Shown here in pieces: positions 32,230 through 44,014 of a stretch of DNA of 64,000 nucleotides; positions within the stretch are counted from its first letter, which is position 1; the number at the start of each line of letters is the position of its first letter. The position numbers and the translations under genes are program-made. The notes under the pieces were generated by a model, which worked only from the letters and a program-made list of their open reading frames with translations, searched no databases and was not told the DNA's origin. Source of the DNA: Megascapheus bottae (Eukaryota > Chordata > Mammalia > Rodentia > Geomyidae); contig JANJXV010001737.1 in assembly GCA_024803745.1 (NCBI GenBank), positions 18,086-82,085 on the forward strand, read 5' to 3'.

Positions 32230-32450
32230 AAAGGAGTTGATCAGGGACCGGGAGTTTGGCCTACTGGTTAAAGTGCTTGCCTGGCATTTGCGAAGACCAG
32301 GGTTCGATTCCTCGGTACCACATACATAGAAAAAAACTGGAAGTGGTGCTGAGGCTCAAGTGGTAGAGCTCTAGCCTTGAGAAAGTCCAAGGACAGTGCT
32401 CAGGCCCTGAGCTCAAGCCCAGGGCTGGCAAAAAAAAGGAGTTGATCAGG
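32230..32450 (+). mobile_element. Family A SINE, young, with 16-bp target duplication
   Basis: The body is 32246-32434 between AAAGGAGTTGATCAGG repeats (32230-32245, 32435-32450). The B box GGTTCGATTCC at 32301-32311 is intact. It is among the youngest insertions here. Confidence 0.95.
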
Positions 32451-33240
32451 AGAAATAAAACCTGTGAAATCATGATTTTCACTTGCTAATTATATTTTCC
32501 CTAAAATGCATTAAGAGGATGATTTTTTTTTTACTCTCACACTACCCAGACACATCTTACATGTCTCCTGTGGCCTCTGTTATCACACTTTGGTGATACT
32601 TTTTTCAATACTTGTGAGGGAGCTTTATAAGTTCAGTGTTATACAAATTCAATGGGCTCTCATCATTTTTTATCTGGGCAGAGCAGTTGCTGTAACTACC
32701 TAGAAAACAAGGGAACAATGACAGCAGAGTGGCTTTCCCAGGGGAGATTTCTCTGCTCTTGAAGTTTGTCTGTATATCAGGAACAGCCTCTTGAACCTGT
32801 TACCCCGTTGTCTCAGGACTTTATAGTTTCCAGGATGCTCTGATAGTACCTCCAGTGCGAGATGGTGGATTAGAAGAATGTAGGGAATTGGAGCGAGAGT
32901 GCGCTTGACTCTTAACAAGACCTGTCTGAGTTTTTATTATTGTTCTCCTAATGATCAGAAAACAGGAATTAGTCCAGAAGCGTCCTGTCCATGGTTCTGA
33001 CAATCGCTTCTCCTGCAAAGTGGGGGTGGGAGAGATAATGTCATTTCAGAGCCTCATCTGTGCGTGCCTTCCCTGCCAGCCTGTGGGCCTAAGGCTGTGT
33101 CTTCTTGATAAGAGGTCCAGACAGCTGCTTCATACTTTAAATTGGTGGTTCTTTGTCCTGTGTGCTATGACAAAAGGATTGGGAGTAGGCATAAAAGGAG
33201 ATGCCATCATGTGTGTGCATGTGTGTCTGTGTGTGTATGT
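32451..33240. other. Unique non-coding stretch
   Basis: No gene is recognised. GT-rich imperfect repeats occupy 33208-33265, next to the nested SINE cluster. Confidence 0.4.
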
Positions 33241-33312
33241 GCACATGTGTGTATGTGCACATGCATTGCTGGTCCTGGGGCTTGAACTCAGGGCCTGGGT
33301 ACTGTCTCAGAC

Positions 33313-33471
33313 CTTTTTTTTTTAATAGGACCTGAGGCTTGAACTCTGGGCCTGGGTATTGTCCCTGAGCTCTTCAGCTCAAGGCTACTGCACTACCCCT
33401 TGAGCCACAGACCAGCTTTGAACTGCAATCCTCACGCTCAACCTCATAAGTAGCTAGGATTACGCCACACC
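33313..33471 (-). mobile_element. Family B SINE nested in the outer copy
   Basis: It begins with oligo(T), then GGACCTGAGGCTTGAACTCT, CTCTTCAGCTCAAGGCTACT, a deleted linker, and GTAGCTAGGATTACGCCACA. Shortened by internal deletion. Confidence 0.8.
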
Positions 33472-33560
33472 TGTCTATCTCTGAACTTTTTGCTCAATAC
33501 TAGTGCCCTATTACTTGAGTCACTTCTGGCTTTTTGGTGTGAAATTGGAGATGAGAGTCT

Positions 33561-33798
33561 CCGGGAGACAGGTGCCCGTGGCTCACGCCTGTAATTCCTA
33601 GCTACTCAGGAGGCTGAGATCTGAGGATCAAGGTTCAAAGCCAGCCCAGGCACAAAAGGATCTGAGGCTCTTCCCTCCAATTAATCTCTTGAAAATGGGA
33701 AATGGGGCTGAGCTCAAGGGTAGGGTGGTAGCCTTGAGCTGAAGAGCTCAGGGATAGCACCCAGGCCAAGTTCAAGCCCCATGACCCACAAAAAAAAA
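33561..33798 (+). mobile_element. Family B SINE nested in the outer copy, opposite strand
   Basis: CCGTGGCTCACGCCTGTAAT, CAGGAGGCTGAGATCTGAGG, TCCAATTAATCTCTTGAAAA, CTTGAGCTGAAGAGCTCAGG and TTCAAGCCCCATGACC, then an A tail. A short AGAGTC repeat flanks it in the host SINE. Confidence 0.88.
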
Positions 33799-33894
33799 GA
33801 GTCCTATGGGCTTGGAACTGATAATCATACCTCATTTTCCTGAGTAGCTAAGATTATATAAGTGAGTCACCAGTGCCTGGTCTTATTATTTAGA

Positions 33895-34045
33895 ATGAAA
33901 TCCTGTCTTAATTGAGATGTGTAACTCTAGGACAGTTCTCCATAATCCCTGTTTCCCCGTCTGTGTGATCACAGCTCTGAGCACAATGGCTCTTTGCTCT
34001 CAGTGTGAGAATTCAATGGAGCAATGGTGAGATCTTAGAACAGCG
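33895..34045 (+). repeat. MIR fragment
   Basis: AGATGTGTAACTCTAGGACA, ATAATCCCTGTTTCCCCGTC, CAGTGTGAGAATTCAATGGA and ATCTTAGAACAGCGC occur in MIR order. Confidence 0.6.
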
Positions 34046-35445
34046 CAAGACGCACGGACAATGCTGGTCCATCTGCTAATTATAAAAGGTATCAATGCTC
34101 TACTGTCTTTTCAGGCCTTCTGTCCTCTGAATGGAAAGTCTATTCTCTTCATCCTCAATAGCAACCCTGCTGTTCACCTGTTTAGGTCCAGAATGAACCT
34201 TGCCTTTCTCTTTACCTCTCATACGAAGTCAGTGGTGTCACATTCCTCTGCCTCTAGGATATCATCAGGCCCTGGACCGTGGGTATTATTAACATGGAGA
34301 ACAAGAGCTGTACCCTACATGCTGAGAATTGATTTTAAGTGATGGGGGATCAGCACGAGAGATGATACTTCCAAGCAAGGAATTGCTTTATCTCCATCAG
34401 TCTACTCTCCCTGCAGCTTTTATTATAAGATCGGCCTAGACTAGGTTAATATGGCTTTCAAGATAATAAAGAGGAAGAATCAGAATCCGTCTAGTCTCAT
34501 TACACCGAAACCCTCACTCGCCTGATATTCAGATACATAGAAATCACCGTGAAGGTGGACAAGTCAAGCAAGGTGAAAGGAGCAGGAATGAGGCTTCCCC
34601 TGACTGGTTCTGGAAGCAAATGGGGTGGATGTCAGGAATAATGCAGTTTTGCTAAGGTGTCTACAGATGACCAAATCCCAGGGAAGGGGCCTGGCTGGCT
34701 GGGGAGGGGGGAGAAGGAAAGAGTGATGGAGGACAAATAATATCATGATGCCTATGTGTGCAGAGAGCATAAGGAAACTTACCGGAAGAGCTGTTTACTC
34801 GAGGGGTGGAGGAGAGGGGAATGGGAAGGAGCGAGAGCAAGAGATGAGGTTAATCTGGCTACATTGCCATGTGTGCCCTTAAGAGTCAACCTGGGGAGAG
34901 CCCTTTGCCCGATTAAAACATGCTGAAGAAAAACAATCACCATAAAGCAAAGCAGGCCAGGTTTGGGAGCAGATAAGCACTAGCCGTGGAGGGGTAAAAA
35001 TGGGTGAGTCACTGATTCCATAAGAGGGAGTTATTGCTCGAGCTTCGTATTTATTTGTAAAATCTTTTATGCACCTATCTGATAGATAGAAGCTTCCACT
35101 AAGGAAGATTTGTTTGGGTTTTGGGGACAAGTGATATTTTAGTGACTCCTCTTAATGGTTATAGGAGAAAGTCTGCTAAAGGTAAAATGTTAACATACAG
35201 AATGCTGAAGAGCTAAATGGCAAAGGATTGTATACACCAAACTCGGTGCCAGGCCTGTGCTATTATGAAACACTCACACGAATACCAAACCACCACCAAA
35301 TGCTACCACCACAACCCTGAGGGCTCTCCCAGAGATCGGCAAGATACTTGGTAGTTTTTCAACTTCCGTAGGTGATTTCACTGTGAGGTCATTGTAGAGA
35401 GCCCCTGAAGGGGGCAGACTTCATCCCCTCAGGAAGGTGAAGAGA
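34046..35445. other. Unique non-coding stretch
   Basis: No gene was recognised. Frames at 34061-34342 and 34564-35130 show no domain. G-rich AGGGGGGAG lies near 34705. Confidence 0.4.
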
Positions 35446-35449
35446 AGCC

Positions 35450-35665
35450 AGAAGCCAGTGACTCATGCCTGTAATCCCAGCTACTCAGGAGGCTGAGATC
35501 TGAGGGCCACAGTTCAAAGCCACCCTCGCTAGAAAAGTCTGTGACACTCTCTCCAAGGAATGAGCCCAAAGCCAGAAGTGAAAGAGTGGGTCAGGTGGTA
35601 GAGTGTCAGCCTTGAGCAATGAAACTAAAGGAGAACTCAAAGCCCTAAGTTCTACCTAAGTGTGA
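35450..35665 (+). mobile_element. Family B SINE
   Basis: AGTGACTCATGCCTGTAATC, CTACTCAGGAGGCTGAGATC, AGTTCAAAGCCACCCTCGCT, GCCAGAAGTGAAAGAGTGGG and TGTCAGCCTTGAGCAATGAA. The A tail is eroded. Confidence 0.8.
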
Positions 35666-37320
35666 CCCAGGGTGTTCGATAGACCCACAGAGAGAGAGAT
35701 GGGTGTGGTGCAGGGGGTTTAGAGAGTGTAGAACTCCATCATCCTTCCGAAGATGAAGGACTGGTTTGTAGGGATGTCAAAATCATTTGGAAAAAGTCGG
35801 GATCTGCGCAGGTTTTCTTTTTAAACACCAACATGGCCACTGAAGTAGATAATTTGAGGGAGAAGGAAATTAGCATGCTGTGTGCTTTCTCAGAGAAAGG
35901 TCTAGAAGATGCTAGAAATTTCGTATGTAGTGACGACTGGATACGAGCACCCTGTGTACAGGAAGGTCAACCTCCCCTGACCTAACCTGCTGTGGTTAAC
36001 CTAACTGTGCCTGACTGATGAGAACGAGTCCTTATTCTACTCTCTGTTGGCTAGCTATTTGGAGAAGTCTTGGGTTCTTTTCTGCCACTTATGTCCCACT
36101 GTTGGGACCCTTCAAAGACTTGACTTGCATTTGTGATGTGTTCTTTGTAAGAAAGATAACATTTTGAGAAACTGCAAAGGGAAACTGAGCCCCCACCCCC
36201 ACCCGTTTGTTTGGTGCAAAGCGTATTTGCTTTGATAGAAATATATCACCCCGAAAGAATGTGTTTGGAACCTTAATCTCTTAGGCAACAGAGGCAGAAG
36301 GAAGGGTCTGGGGTGTGTGTGTGGGGGGGCTCAGTTCCCAAGAGACAATGGGGGATCTCAGTATCTTCCTGCCACCCACGGTGAGCTCCCTAGGAAAGGA
36401 TGACATGTCTGGAGTTCATCCATCTTTCCTTACCCATTCCCCCCTCTCCTTCTGCCATCCCACCTTCTGCCATGAGATCCTGCAGGGTGAAGACCCCTGA
36501 TCCTTACTCTTCCCTGGGGGAGTTTGCAAGCTCCAGAACCGCAAGAAGTAAATTCATGCTCACCATACATCACCCAGTCTGTGGTATTCCCTTAAGGCTG
36601 TGCGAAACAGACCCACGGTGGTGTTCTGGGTTGCCGCTCATAGAATGAGGGATGAAAGATGCCACTGTGGAAATGCAAAGGGTGCAGAGTGGGGGCCGTG
36701 AAGCAGCTAAGTCCCTGTTTCTGCCATGATAGGTGAGGTGAGCTGGGCAGGAAGATATTAGCAGCTCAGCTGGCCTGGCAGGTGATGGAAGCGGATGAGT
36801 CTCAGTCAACTGCTCTGGGCTGAAATGCAGGGAGGGGAAACCAGCTAGACTGATGGAGAGGGAAGAGAGCCAAAAGCAGAATAGGGGATTTTCTTTTCCT
36901 ACCTCATTTGGGGTCCAGAGGCACACTGTAGGTAGGTCAAGTTACTGTAACACAGAGGGCATCTTGAGCCAGCTTTGTGGCTGGTGAGGGATGGAAAGAG
37001 CTGGGGTGTTGTGGAGTCCTGGAGATTTGGGTGTTGTCTAAAACTGAGGAGGATTACTGTTGCAGAGGCAACAGCTGCCTATGGTGGATGGACTGCAGGC
37101 AGCGGGAGGGGTTCTAGAATCATCATTGGTCTAGTTACGAAAAGCAGCCATGTTAATAATGCCATTTCTGTAGAGAGAGAAGCAGGACCTGGCTATCTTA
37201 CTCAGCCTCTCCCAGTTAGGGCAGGAGAAAATGAAAGCAGGCATCAAATCCAGAGATCTGGCCTAGATAGCTAGCCTGTGTTGGAACACATGTTTTGCAC
37301 CTCTTTGTTTTTGTTTGTTT
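35666..37320. other. Unique non-coding stretch
   Basis: No gene is recognised. A GT run followed by GGGGGGG lies at 36312-36331. The minus frame of 118 codons at 36570-36926 is unrecognised. Confidence 0.4.
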
Positions 37321-37323
37321 GTT

Positions 37324-37408
37324 TGGAAGGGATGATGCTGGGATTTGAACCCAGGGACTTATGCATGCAAAATAACACACTCTACCACTGGGCTATACCT
37401 GCAGCTTC
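37324..37408 (-). mobile_element. ID-like (tRNA-derived) SINE fragment
   Basis: GATGCTGGGATTTGAACCCA, GGGACTTATGCATGC and ACTCTACCACTGGGCTATAC are the reverse complement of an ID-type unit (CCCAGTGGTAGAGTG ... TGGGTTCAAATCC). Confidence 0.65.
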
Positions 37409-37419
37409 CTCTGCCCCCT

Positions 37420-38225
37420 TTTTATTCTTTCATGGCTGACTGGAGAGGCTAGCTTTGAGCTTTGATGCCAAGGTCGTTGTCATCATCCAGACGATGCTGT
37501 CTCATACATGGGTTTCTTGTTCAAGGTCACATCCTCAAGTTCAAGGCAGGTTCTGCAAATATTTGCATGCACTTTGCATGGTATGCTTACCCTGCCACCC
37601 TGGTCCGATCTCAAATTCCTGCTTGCTGCAGCTGATTCGGTGCCAGGGAGGGTCAAATGCACGAAATTCTGGAGATCCTAGGAGAAATCCCACGTTTCCT
37701 CTCGGCTTTTACATCAATTACGTCCTCCATAATGAATTGCTCATCAGCTTCTGCCGAAGCTGGAAGTGATTGCCTCAGCAGGTAGCAATCATTTTATGCC
37801 AATTGCCACAATTATCAATCCCGTCAGGATGATTGGGACACAGCAATAGGGACCAGATGAGTGCAAGAGTTAGTGAGTTTGTTTTGGTTTTGTTTTTTAA
37901 GACATGGACTAATCTTAAAAACTTGGCCAATGAGAAATTATGGCTTTCCCAAGATGAAGATTTCTTAGCATCGGGGGAGTGATTAGAAAGTGCATCCATT
38001 TCTGAGTCTCTCATATAAGGAATTGAATGTATTCTATACATAGAAAAGGTTGGATGGCTCTGAAACATCCTATGGGTTCAATCTTTCTTCTTCCCATCCA
38101 CAAACATACTGACACATGCACTTCTCTGACTGGTGTGTTGAATTTGAAATAACTATTCATTAGATGGCATTAGAAATATATATTTCCCCACCCCCAAGAA
38201 AATAATTTGACACCAGATGCATAAA
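37420..38225. other. Unique non-coding stretch
   Basis: No gene is recognised. Frames at 37455-37769 and 37775-38068 have no domain. Confidence 0.4.
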
Positions 38226-38229
38226 AACA

Positions 38230-38530
38230 TTGAAGATTCATGTACTGTTTTTCTGTGTCATTTCTGTTTTGGAAGTTTATCCTAAGGGGGAATAAAAAAG
38301 ATGTCAAGAAAGATTTGAGTATGCAGTGTTATCTCGCATAGCAAAATATTAGAAAACACTTCAAAGTTCAATAAGAGCAGAATAGTTAAATAAATTATGG
38401 CTCATTAAATGATGGCATATTATGCAGCCATTAAAAGTCATGTTTTTGAAGAGTAGTTAATGACACATGAAAAATGTTCATTATAGAATGTCAAGTGGAT
38501 GAAAAACAAACAGAGTAAGTAATTAAGCAT
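38230..38530 (+). repeat. Old L1 3'-end fragment
   Basis: TAGCAAAATATTAGAAAACA, GAGCAGAATAGTTAAATAAA, TTATGGCTCATTAAATGATG and ATATTATGCAGCCATTAAAA, then ACATGAAAAATGTTCA, follow the familiar old-L1 phrase (TGGTTAAATAAATTATGG ... ATGCAGCCATTAAAAA). Confidence 0.75.
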
Positions 38531-38612
38531 CCATTATGTAACCCTGAAAGGTGAATATTTTTATCTCCATATTATAGAAAAGAAAACAGAGGCTCAGAGA
38601 GTCTAGGTGAGT
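38531..38612 (-). repeat. MIR fragment
   Basis: TTTTTATCTCCATATTATAG, then AGAAAACAGAGGCTCAGAGA, matches the reverse complement of the MIR core. Confidence 0.7.
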
Positions 38613-38662
38613 GTGTGTGTGTTTATGTACGTGTACGTGAACGTGTGTGTGTGTGTGTGTAC
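38612..38662. repeat. GT-rich microsatellite
   Basis: GT runs interrupted by TATGTACGTGTACGTGAACG. Confidence 0.85.
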
Positions 38663-38727
38663 ATACATGGAAGGGGCAGATTTATATTGGATTGAAAAGC
38701 ACAGAATTACTAAGCATGAATGTAATA

Positions 38728-38835
38728 CTGAGTATGATGGGGCATACCTGTAATCCCAGCACTAGAGAAGCTAGAACAAGAGGATCACAAGTTCAAGGAC
38801 AGCCAGGGATATAGAACACGTACAAACAAACAGAA
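38728..38835 (+). mobile_element. B1-like (7SL-derived) SINE
   Basis: ATGGGGCATACCTGTAATCC, CAGCACTAGAGAAGC, ACAAGAGGATCACAAGTTCA and AGGACAGCCAGGGATATAGA are B1 monomer blocks, followed by an A-rich end. Confidence 0.75.
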
Positions 38836-39159
38836 AAGACTATTTTTCTATTTATTTGTAATGGTAATTTCCACCATCAGTATGCATTATATTTGCAATT
38901 ATTAAAAAAGAATAAATATCATTAAAAGAAATACTGCAACAGAATCTTTCCTATATGAAATGAGATAAATCCCTTCAGTCCTAGCCTAATGATATCCTGT
39001 CTTGAACACAACCTGCTTGGTTACTCCTGCTTCTGTTCAGGGCTGATTTGGGCACGGTCTCAGACCTGCCCTGAACTGGGGCCCAAACTCCCTCCAACTG
39101 TCTCTTCCCACTATGACTCCTTGTCGCACAAGGAATCACCTGGAAGACAGCCACACCTA

Positions 39160-39385
39160 CCGGGCACTGGTGGCTCACACCTGTGATCCTAGCTACTCAG
39201 GAGGCAGAGATCTGTGGATCGTGGTTCAAAGGCAGCCCAGGTAGAAAAGCCCCTATGAGACTCATATCTCCAACTAACCACTCAAAAACTAGAAGTGGTG
39301 CTGTGGCTGGAGGGGTAGAATGCTAGTTTTGAGCACAAAGAGGCTTAGGGACAGCTCCCAGACCCTGAATCAGGATGAGACTGGG
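39160..39385 (+). mobile_element. Family B SINE
   Basis: GGTGGCTCACACCTGTGATC, TACTCAGGAGGCAGAGATCT, ATCTCCAACTAACCACTCAA, CTAGAAGTGGTGCTGTGGCT and GCACAAAGAGGCTTAGGGAC. The tail is decayed. Confidence 0.88.
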
Positions 39386-39524
39386 GACTCTGTACCTGCA
39401 ACTTCAACTACAAGAAAGAAAACAAGCAGAACAATGCTTAACCCAGCAAGAGGTTATACAGCACAGATATCTGGAGACAGAAAAATCTCTCTAATCATCT
39501 CAGGTCGACAACCTTCTAATGGGA

Positions 39525-39660
39525 TCCTGACTGTGTTCCTTCCCATTTTGGTGACCTTGACCTTGGGGAAATTACTTTCTCTGCTTGCTTCATTGTTCTC
39601 GAGTCTCCAATGGAACAACAATAACAGTGGTTTCGATGATAAATACTGTTATTATGGTTG
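39525..39660 (+). repeat. MIR fragment
   Basis: GACCTTGACCTTGGGGAAAT, TACTTTCTCTGCTTGCTTCA, AACAACAATAACAGTGGTTT and ATAAATACTGTTATTATGG. Confidence 0.6.
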
Positions 39661-40017
39661 AATCTACTTGATAGACCAACAGTGTGTGTGGGGGGGGGGG
39701 AGAGCTTGGCTGAAATGTGAATATGAAATGATTGCTCAAGCTTCATGTTTGAAATGGCTATAGGTCCTACATAATCTATTCTATCCCCAGCAGCTCCCTG
39801 GCCTTAGTTTATAGGCCCTCCTCTCTTCTTACCTGGCCACCCTCCTCTTCGCTTTTTCCAATACAGGTAGCACAAGGGCCTTGAATTGGTCCCTCTCTAG
39901 ACCTGGTTATTCATACGTCTATTTCTGTCATGTCCTTTCCTATGAGAGCATCCAATTGAAAATTTCTACCATTCCTCCCTTCTCATCACACTGGTTAATA
40001 AACAACTGTTGGGTAAG

Positions 40018-40192
40018 TGCATAGATAGATGGGTGGGTGGATGATGGACAGATGCGTGTGTGGATAGATGGGTTGCTGCATGGATGGATCCATGCATGCA
40101 TGTATTGATGATACATGGATGGATGGTTGAATGGCTAAATGAATGATGGATACATCAATGGATGCGTGAGTGCATGGATGAGTGGTTCTACA
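40018..40192. repeat. Degenerate (GATG)n tetranucleotide repeat
   Basis: GATGGGTGGGTGGATGATGG, ATGGATGGATCCATGCATGC and ATGGATGGATGGTTGAATGG. About 170 bp of imperfect GATG units. Confidence 0.9.
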
Positions 40193-40199
40193 GAGCATG

Positions 40200-41285
40200 A
40201 GTTAAATGCCTTTTCCTAAGACACATGGGTCGAGGCTCTCTGGACAGTACAGAGACTAGAGGGTGGTAGATGGGTAACAACAGACTGAACAGACGGTATT
40301 TACTACTTTCACCAAAAGTGCCCCTTCATCTCCTGGTCTAGTAAAGTTCCTGAAGAAGTAAAGCCACAGGCTTGCCTCTCTGTCTTTTCTAGGTTTCCTA
40401 GTGTTCCTCAGGAAACAGCAGTACTGGTTAGGAAGTATGGTGTTGAGTGCTTTGTAACACTCCTCTATAACCCCAGGTTGCTGTGGATGGGATCAGTAAG
40501 AAAGGAGAAAGCACAGAGAAAGGTATGGTTCTCAAAAGAGAGAGGACCAGGCAGCAGACAAAGAAGTGGAGACAACCTGCTTGAGTATCACCTTATGAAA
40601 AGCAAAAATCTTACTATATGAATGTGCAAACTTTACAAACCTCAGTCGCTTTCCACCACCAAGGCAGAGTTACAGTCACGGCAGAGTAAAGTATCATTGC
40701 ATGGCGAAATGGCCATTTCTAGTTCCCAGAGAATTGGTGGCCCATAGGTTTTTTTTTTCATAACCCAGTTCAAATCCCTGTTTCTTACTTCTCCTGTTTT
40801 ACTGGTTATTTTTCCCCCTCATGGGCAAAGATCTCCCTCGGTGGCGATAATTTCCATAATCTTGTCACCTTAATTGCTGCTGTCACTGTAAAGAATTGAA
40901 ATTAATTTTGATTTCTTTTTGTTTCTGCTTAGCACTTCGAATGTGACTAATAGGATTATTTTTGGCATTGGCTTGGAGCAGGGTTTCCAGGAGTTTGAAG
41001 AGCAACGTTGGCCTGCACTTTTCCTCAGGGACCACTTTCTGTTCAGAGTCCCTCCAGTCTCTGGAAAAATCTCAGGGAAGAGGGTCATTTGGTTTGTGAT
41101 CATGTTGGCCATGGCATATACATGGAGCAAGCTTTGCACCATGATGTCTGTAGTGGATATTGTTTAAATGGCTACTTTTTAATTTCCTACACATCGACTC
41201 CATTCCTGTTCTGGTATGAAACTACCAGATTCTCACAGACTGTCCTTGACCTGACCTTGTGTGCTTGTATGATAGGGTTCTAGCC
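40200..41285. other. Unique stretch with possible conserved non-coding core
   Basis: No gene is recognised. Around 40869-40912 the AT-rich TTAATTGCTGCTGTCACTGT followed by GAATTGAAATTAATTTTGAT looks like homeodomain-site-rich regulatory DNA. The overlapping frames at 40919-41283 resemble no family. Confidence 0.3.
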
Positions 41286-41289
41286 AGTT

Positions 41290-41525
41290 TCCTTCTTCGT
41301 TATTTATCTATATTCTGATTATGTAATTATATTGCTTGTCACCATTTATCATTGCATATGTCTCTGTTGACCCATTTATTCTCTGCCTCTTCCCATTGAT
41401 TTTAAAGACCATAGCAGTAAAGACTACCTTTGCTGCATCTTTTTAACCAATGGATCTTTTGTATCTGCCACTGTGCCAGGCACATGGTAGGCTGACACCA
41501 TACATATATTTGATAAATAAACAAC
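41290..41525 (+). repeat. L2 3' end
   Basis: The T-rich lead is followed by CTGCCACTGTGCCAGGCACA, TGGTAGGCTGACACC and TATTTGATAAATAAACAA, the L2 terminus. Confidence 0.6.
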
Positions 41526-41949
41526 TAGTAGGCTACACAGACAAGACACTGCCTTGAAGTCATTCTAGTAGCTTGTCTCTGCCTTCCTGGGACAGAGCAC
41601 TTCCTGCACAGGCCTATTTGAGCACCCTGTGCAGGTCAGAATGTGACAGCCACATACCATGTGGCTCAGCCAGGACCTGGAAAGTCCAAGAATTATGGGG
41701 CTTAGTCAGCTGGAGTCTTCTGCTGTGTGCTCAAATGCTAGCTTGCTTCGCAGTGGTTTGGAGAGAAGAATCTGACAGACCACCTGTAAGAATATAACCT
41801 ACAACTCTTCCCTTGTGCACGAAGTATTGCTAAGTGTACCCTTAGTTCATTTATTCCTCTCCCATCTTTCTACATTCTCTGTCAACATCAACCTATCATT
41901 TACCAATCAATCTACATCCAGGACTCTAACTATATCTAATCTGTCCATT

Positions 41950-42065
41950 CTGTCAGCAAGTACTTTGAAGATCCTGTATTATGTGCCAGACATCTTTCCA
42001 GGTATTTGAATGCAATGATAAAGAAAACAGATGAGTCCTATCCCTAAGGAAGCTGCTGATAAGTA
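41950..42065 (-). repeat. L2 3'-end fragment
   Basis: CCTGTATTATGTGCCAGACA, TGAATGCAATGATAAAGAAA and GTCCTATCCCTAAGGAAGCT follow the reverse complement of L2. Confidence 0.55.
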
Positions 42066-42119
42066 GCAGGCAAGAAATTGGTAAGGAGTCTAAAGCCATA
42101 TAATTACAAAGGCAGTGCC

Positions 42120-42970
42120 ATGGATATGAACACACTCACACTTGCCCCGCCCATCAGTTCTCTTCCATGACCTTCATCATCCTCAAACACCTGAACCTCC
42201 CTCACCATCTCATTTCCCCTCCTCCTTATCATCTCATGGTTTGTTCCGTCCTTCCATCCATTTTTTTTTTTACCTGATGGACTTCTGTTGTTTCTGTCTC
42301 TCTGTCGAGCTCAGGGGGTTTTGTTGTTGTTGTTGTTTTTCCTCCTTCAAATCCAAAATGATTTCTCACCTCCTGCGCTGAATCACGGGTTCTGGGGCTA
42401 GCCTGAGCATTGCAGGATATGGAGGAGTGTCCTGGCCTATGCCCAGTAGATGACAGTAGCACCTCTCTTCACTGCTACTTTTTAGAAAGTAAAAGTCATT
42501 TGAAAGAATTTCCGAATATTTCCTGGGTGGGAAAAATGCGCGCTTGGTTGAGAACCACAGCTTGGAAGGAAGGGGGTGGGGCTTGACTTGTCATTGGAAG
42601 GTGAAGTTGCCCCACTTAGACAGCCTCCACTGTCAGTCAACCTTCACCCCTTCCTCCAGCCAATGGTTGGCTGCCATTAAAATTCCCCCTCCGAGGAACA
42701 CTGGACTGATTGCAGGAGTTCCACCCTGTTGCAGGTTTCCCATGAGACCAACCTAGCTTTCCACAAGCTTCCTAAAGCTGCATTTCCTGAGCCTAATTCT
42801 TTCACTTCTTTGGTTCTTGTAAGAGCTATCCTACATTCTTCCAGTGAGCTCCCCAATTTTTGTGATTTATCACCAAAGGATCCTAACTTGCACATCCTCC
42901 TACTCACTTTCCAATTTTTAGGGTTCCAGTAGTAACATTGCCACCTCATCTTCATTTGTCTCTCCTTCCT
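42120..42970. other. Unique non-coding stretch
   Basis: Pyrimidine-rich pieces and a GTT repeat (TTGTTGTTGTTGTTG near 42322-42338). No exon is recognised. Confidence 0.4.
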
Positions 42971-42974
42971 TCCT

Positions 42975-43045
42975 CTCTCCCTGTCTCTGTCTGTCTCTGT
43001 CTCTCTCTCTGTTTCTCTGTCTCTCTGTCTCTCTCTTTCTCTGTG
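42975..43045. repeat. (CTCTGT)n-like pyrimidine repeat
   Basis: CTGTCTCTGTCTGTCTCTGT and related units. Confidence 0.9.
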
Positions 43046-43724
43046 TGCTGCACCGTGAATATCTTCTCCACCTCGCCCACCCACCTGGTTCTCTATCCTT
43101 CAAGACCCAGGGCTAATAATACTGTATGAATATTCCAGACACCCTTCTTTTTCTTCCACATGGCTGCATGCCTTGACTCTCCTATGTATTCTAATTCACA
43201 CGGGGCTGTGTTTGTTTGCATGTTTGTCTTGCTGCTGTGGCGTGATCTGCTTTGGGGGTGCTCAGAGCACCCGGCTCCTTCTCTAGTCATTTCTCTTTGC
43301 ATGGATGAGTAGGTGGATGGACGCACTGACCCCGAGCAAGGACAGAAGGTTTGAGAATTGTCCGTCTTCAGGACTGAGAGCAATTGTGCTGACTTGTCCC
43401 AGAATAAACCTTTCGTAGGTCTTGTGCTCATATGTTCAAAGTGCCTAGGGCCAAAATCAAAGAGTTATTTCTCCAGATGCACAGAGGACAAATAGCATAA
43501 AGTCACTGTGACCTCTGAGATCCTGCTTTCTTCAAAAATAACATGGCTTTTTCCCCCCTGCTTGATTATAAAAGCAGTACAAATAAATTGTGGAAAAGTT
43601 ATATAATAAGAGCAGGCCAAGAAGGAGAAAATAAGGATGGTGTATAACCCCAGCTTGTAGAGTTACTTTCATACACTTTTTGTTACAAATTATCTCCCAT
43701 TTGATCCTAAATAATGCTCCTTTT

Positions 43725-44010
43725 CAGCCAGGCAGGGTATGATCTTTGCTACTTAGGAGTGAGAAATAGGAGGATTGTGGTTTGAGGCCAGCCCTGGGGA
43801 GGAGGAGGGGAGAGTCTGAGCCTTTATCTCAAGTGGCTGAATTCAATGGTACATGCCAATTATCCTGGCCACAGGGGAAGCACAGATAGAAAGATCACAG
43901 TCCAGGCTGCTACAAGGCAGAAAGCAGGCCTTTATCTTCAAAGATAACCCATGCAAAAAGGGCTGGTGGCCTGACTCAAGTGCAATGCGTTCACATAGCA
44001 AGTGTGAACC
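43725..44010 (+). mobile_element. Old B1 / B1-dID-like SINE pair
   Basis: Two successive 7SL-like heads (TACTTAGGAGTGAGAAATAG with GGAGGATTGTGGTTTGAGGC; then AATGGTACATGCCAATTATC with AGAAAGATCACAGTCCAGGC), the second followed by an ID-like half (GGCCTGACTCAAGTGCAATG). Diverged. Confidence 0.5.
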
Positions 44011-44014
44011 CTGT

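Larger units (their letters stand above)
33266..33882 (-). mobile_element. Outer family B SINE split by two later SINEs
   Basis: Three pieces of one minus-strand SINE are visible: 33266-33312 (GGTCCTGGGGCTTGAACTCA), 33473-33559 (CTGAACTTTTTGCTCAATAC ... AAATTGGAGATGAGAGTCTC) and 33799-33882 (GGGCTTGGAACTGATAATCA ... TGAGTCACCAGTGCCTGG). Rejoined in order they make a single SINE. Confidence 0.8.

Noticed and set aside
32246..32330. tRNA gene suggested by intact A- and B-box-like sequences
   Set aside because: It is the head of a family A SINE with a second module, an A tail and target duplications. It does not show tRNA cloverleaf ends.
40018..40192. Possible minisatellite or CRISPR-like array
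   Set aside because: The units are 4-bp GATG variants with no spacers of constant length.
40919..41167. 82-codon plus-strand frame with a possible membrane segment
   Set aside because: No homology is recognised, alternative frames overlap, and no splice context was found.
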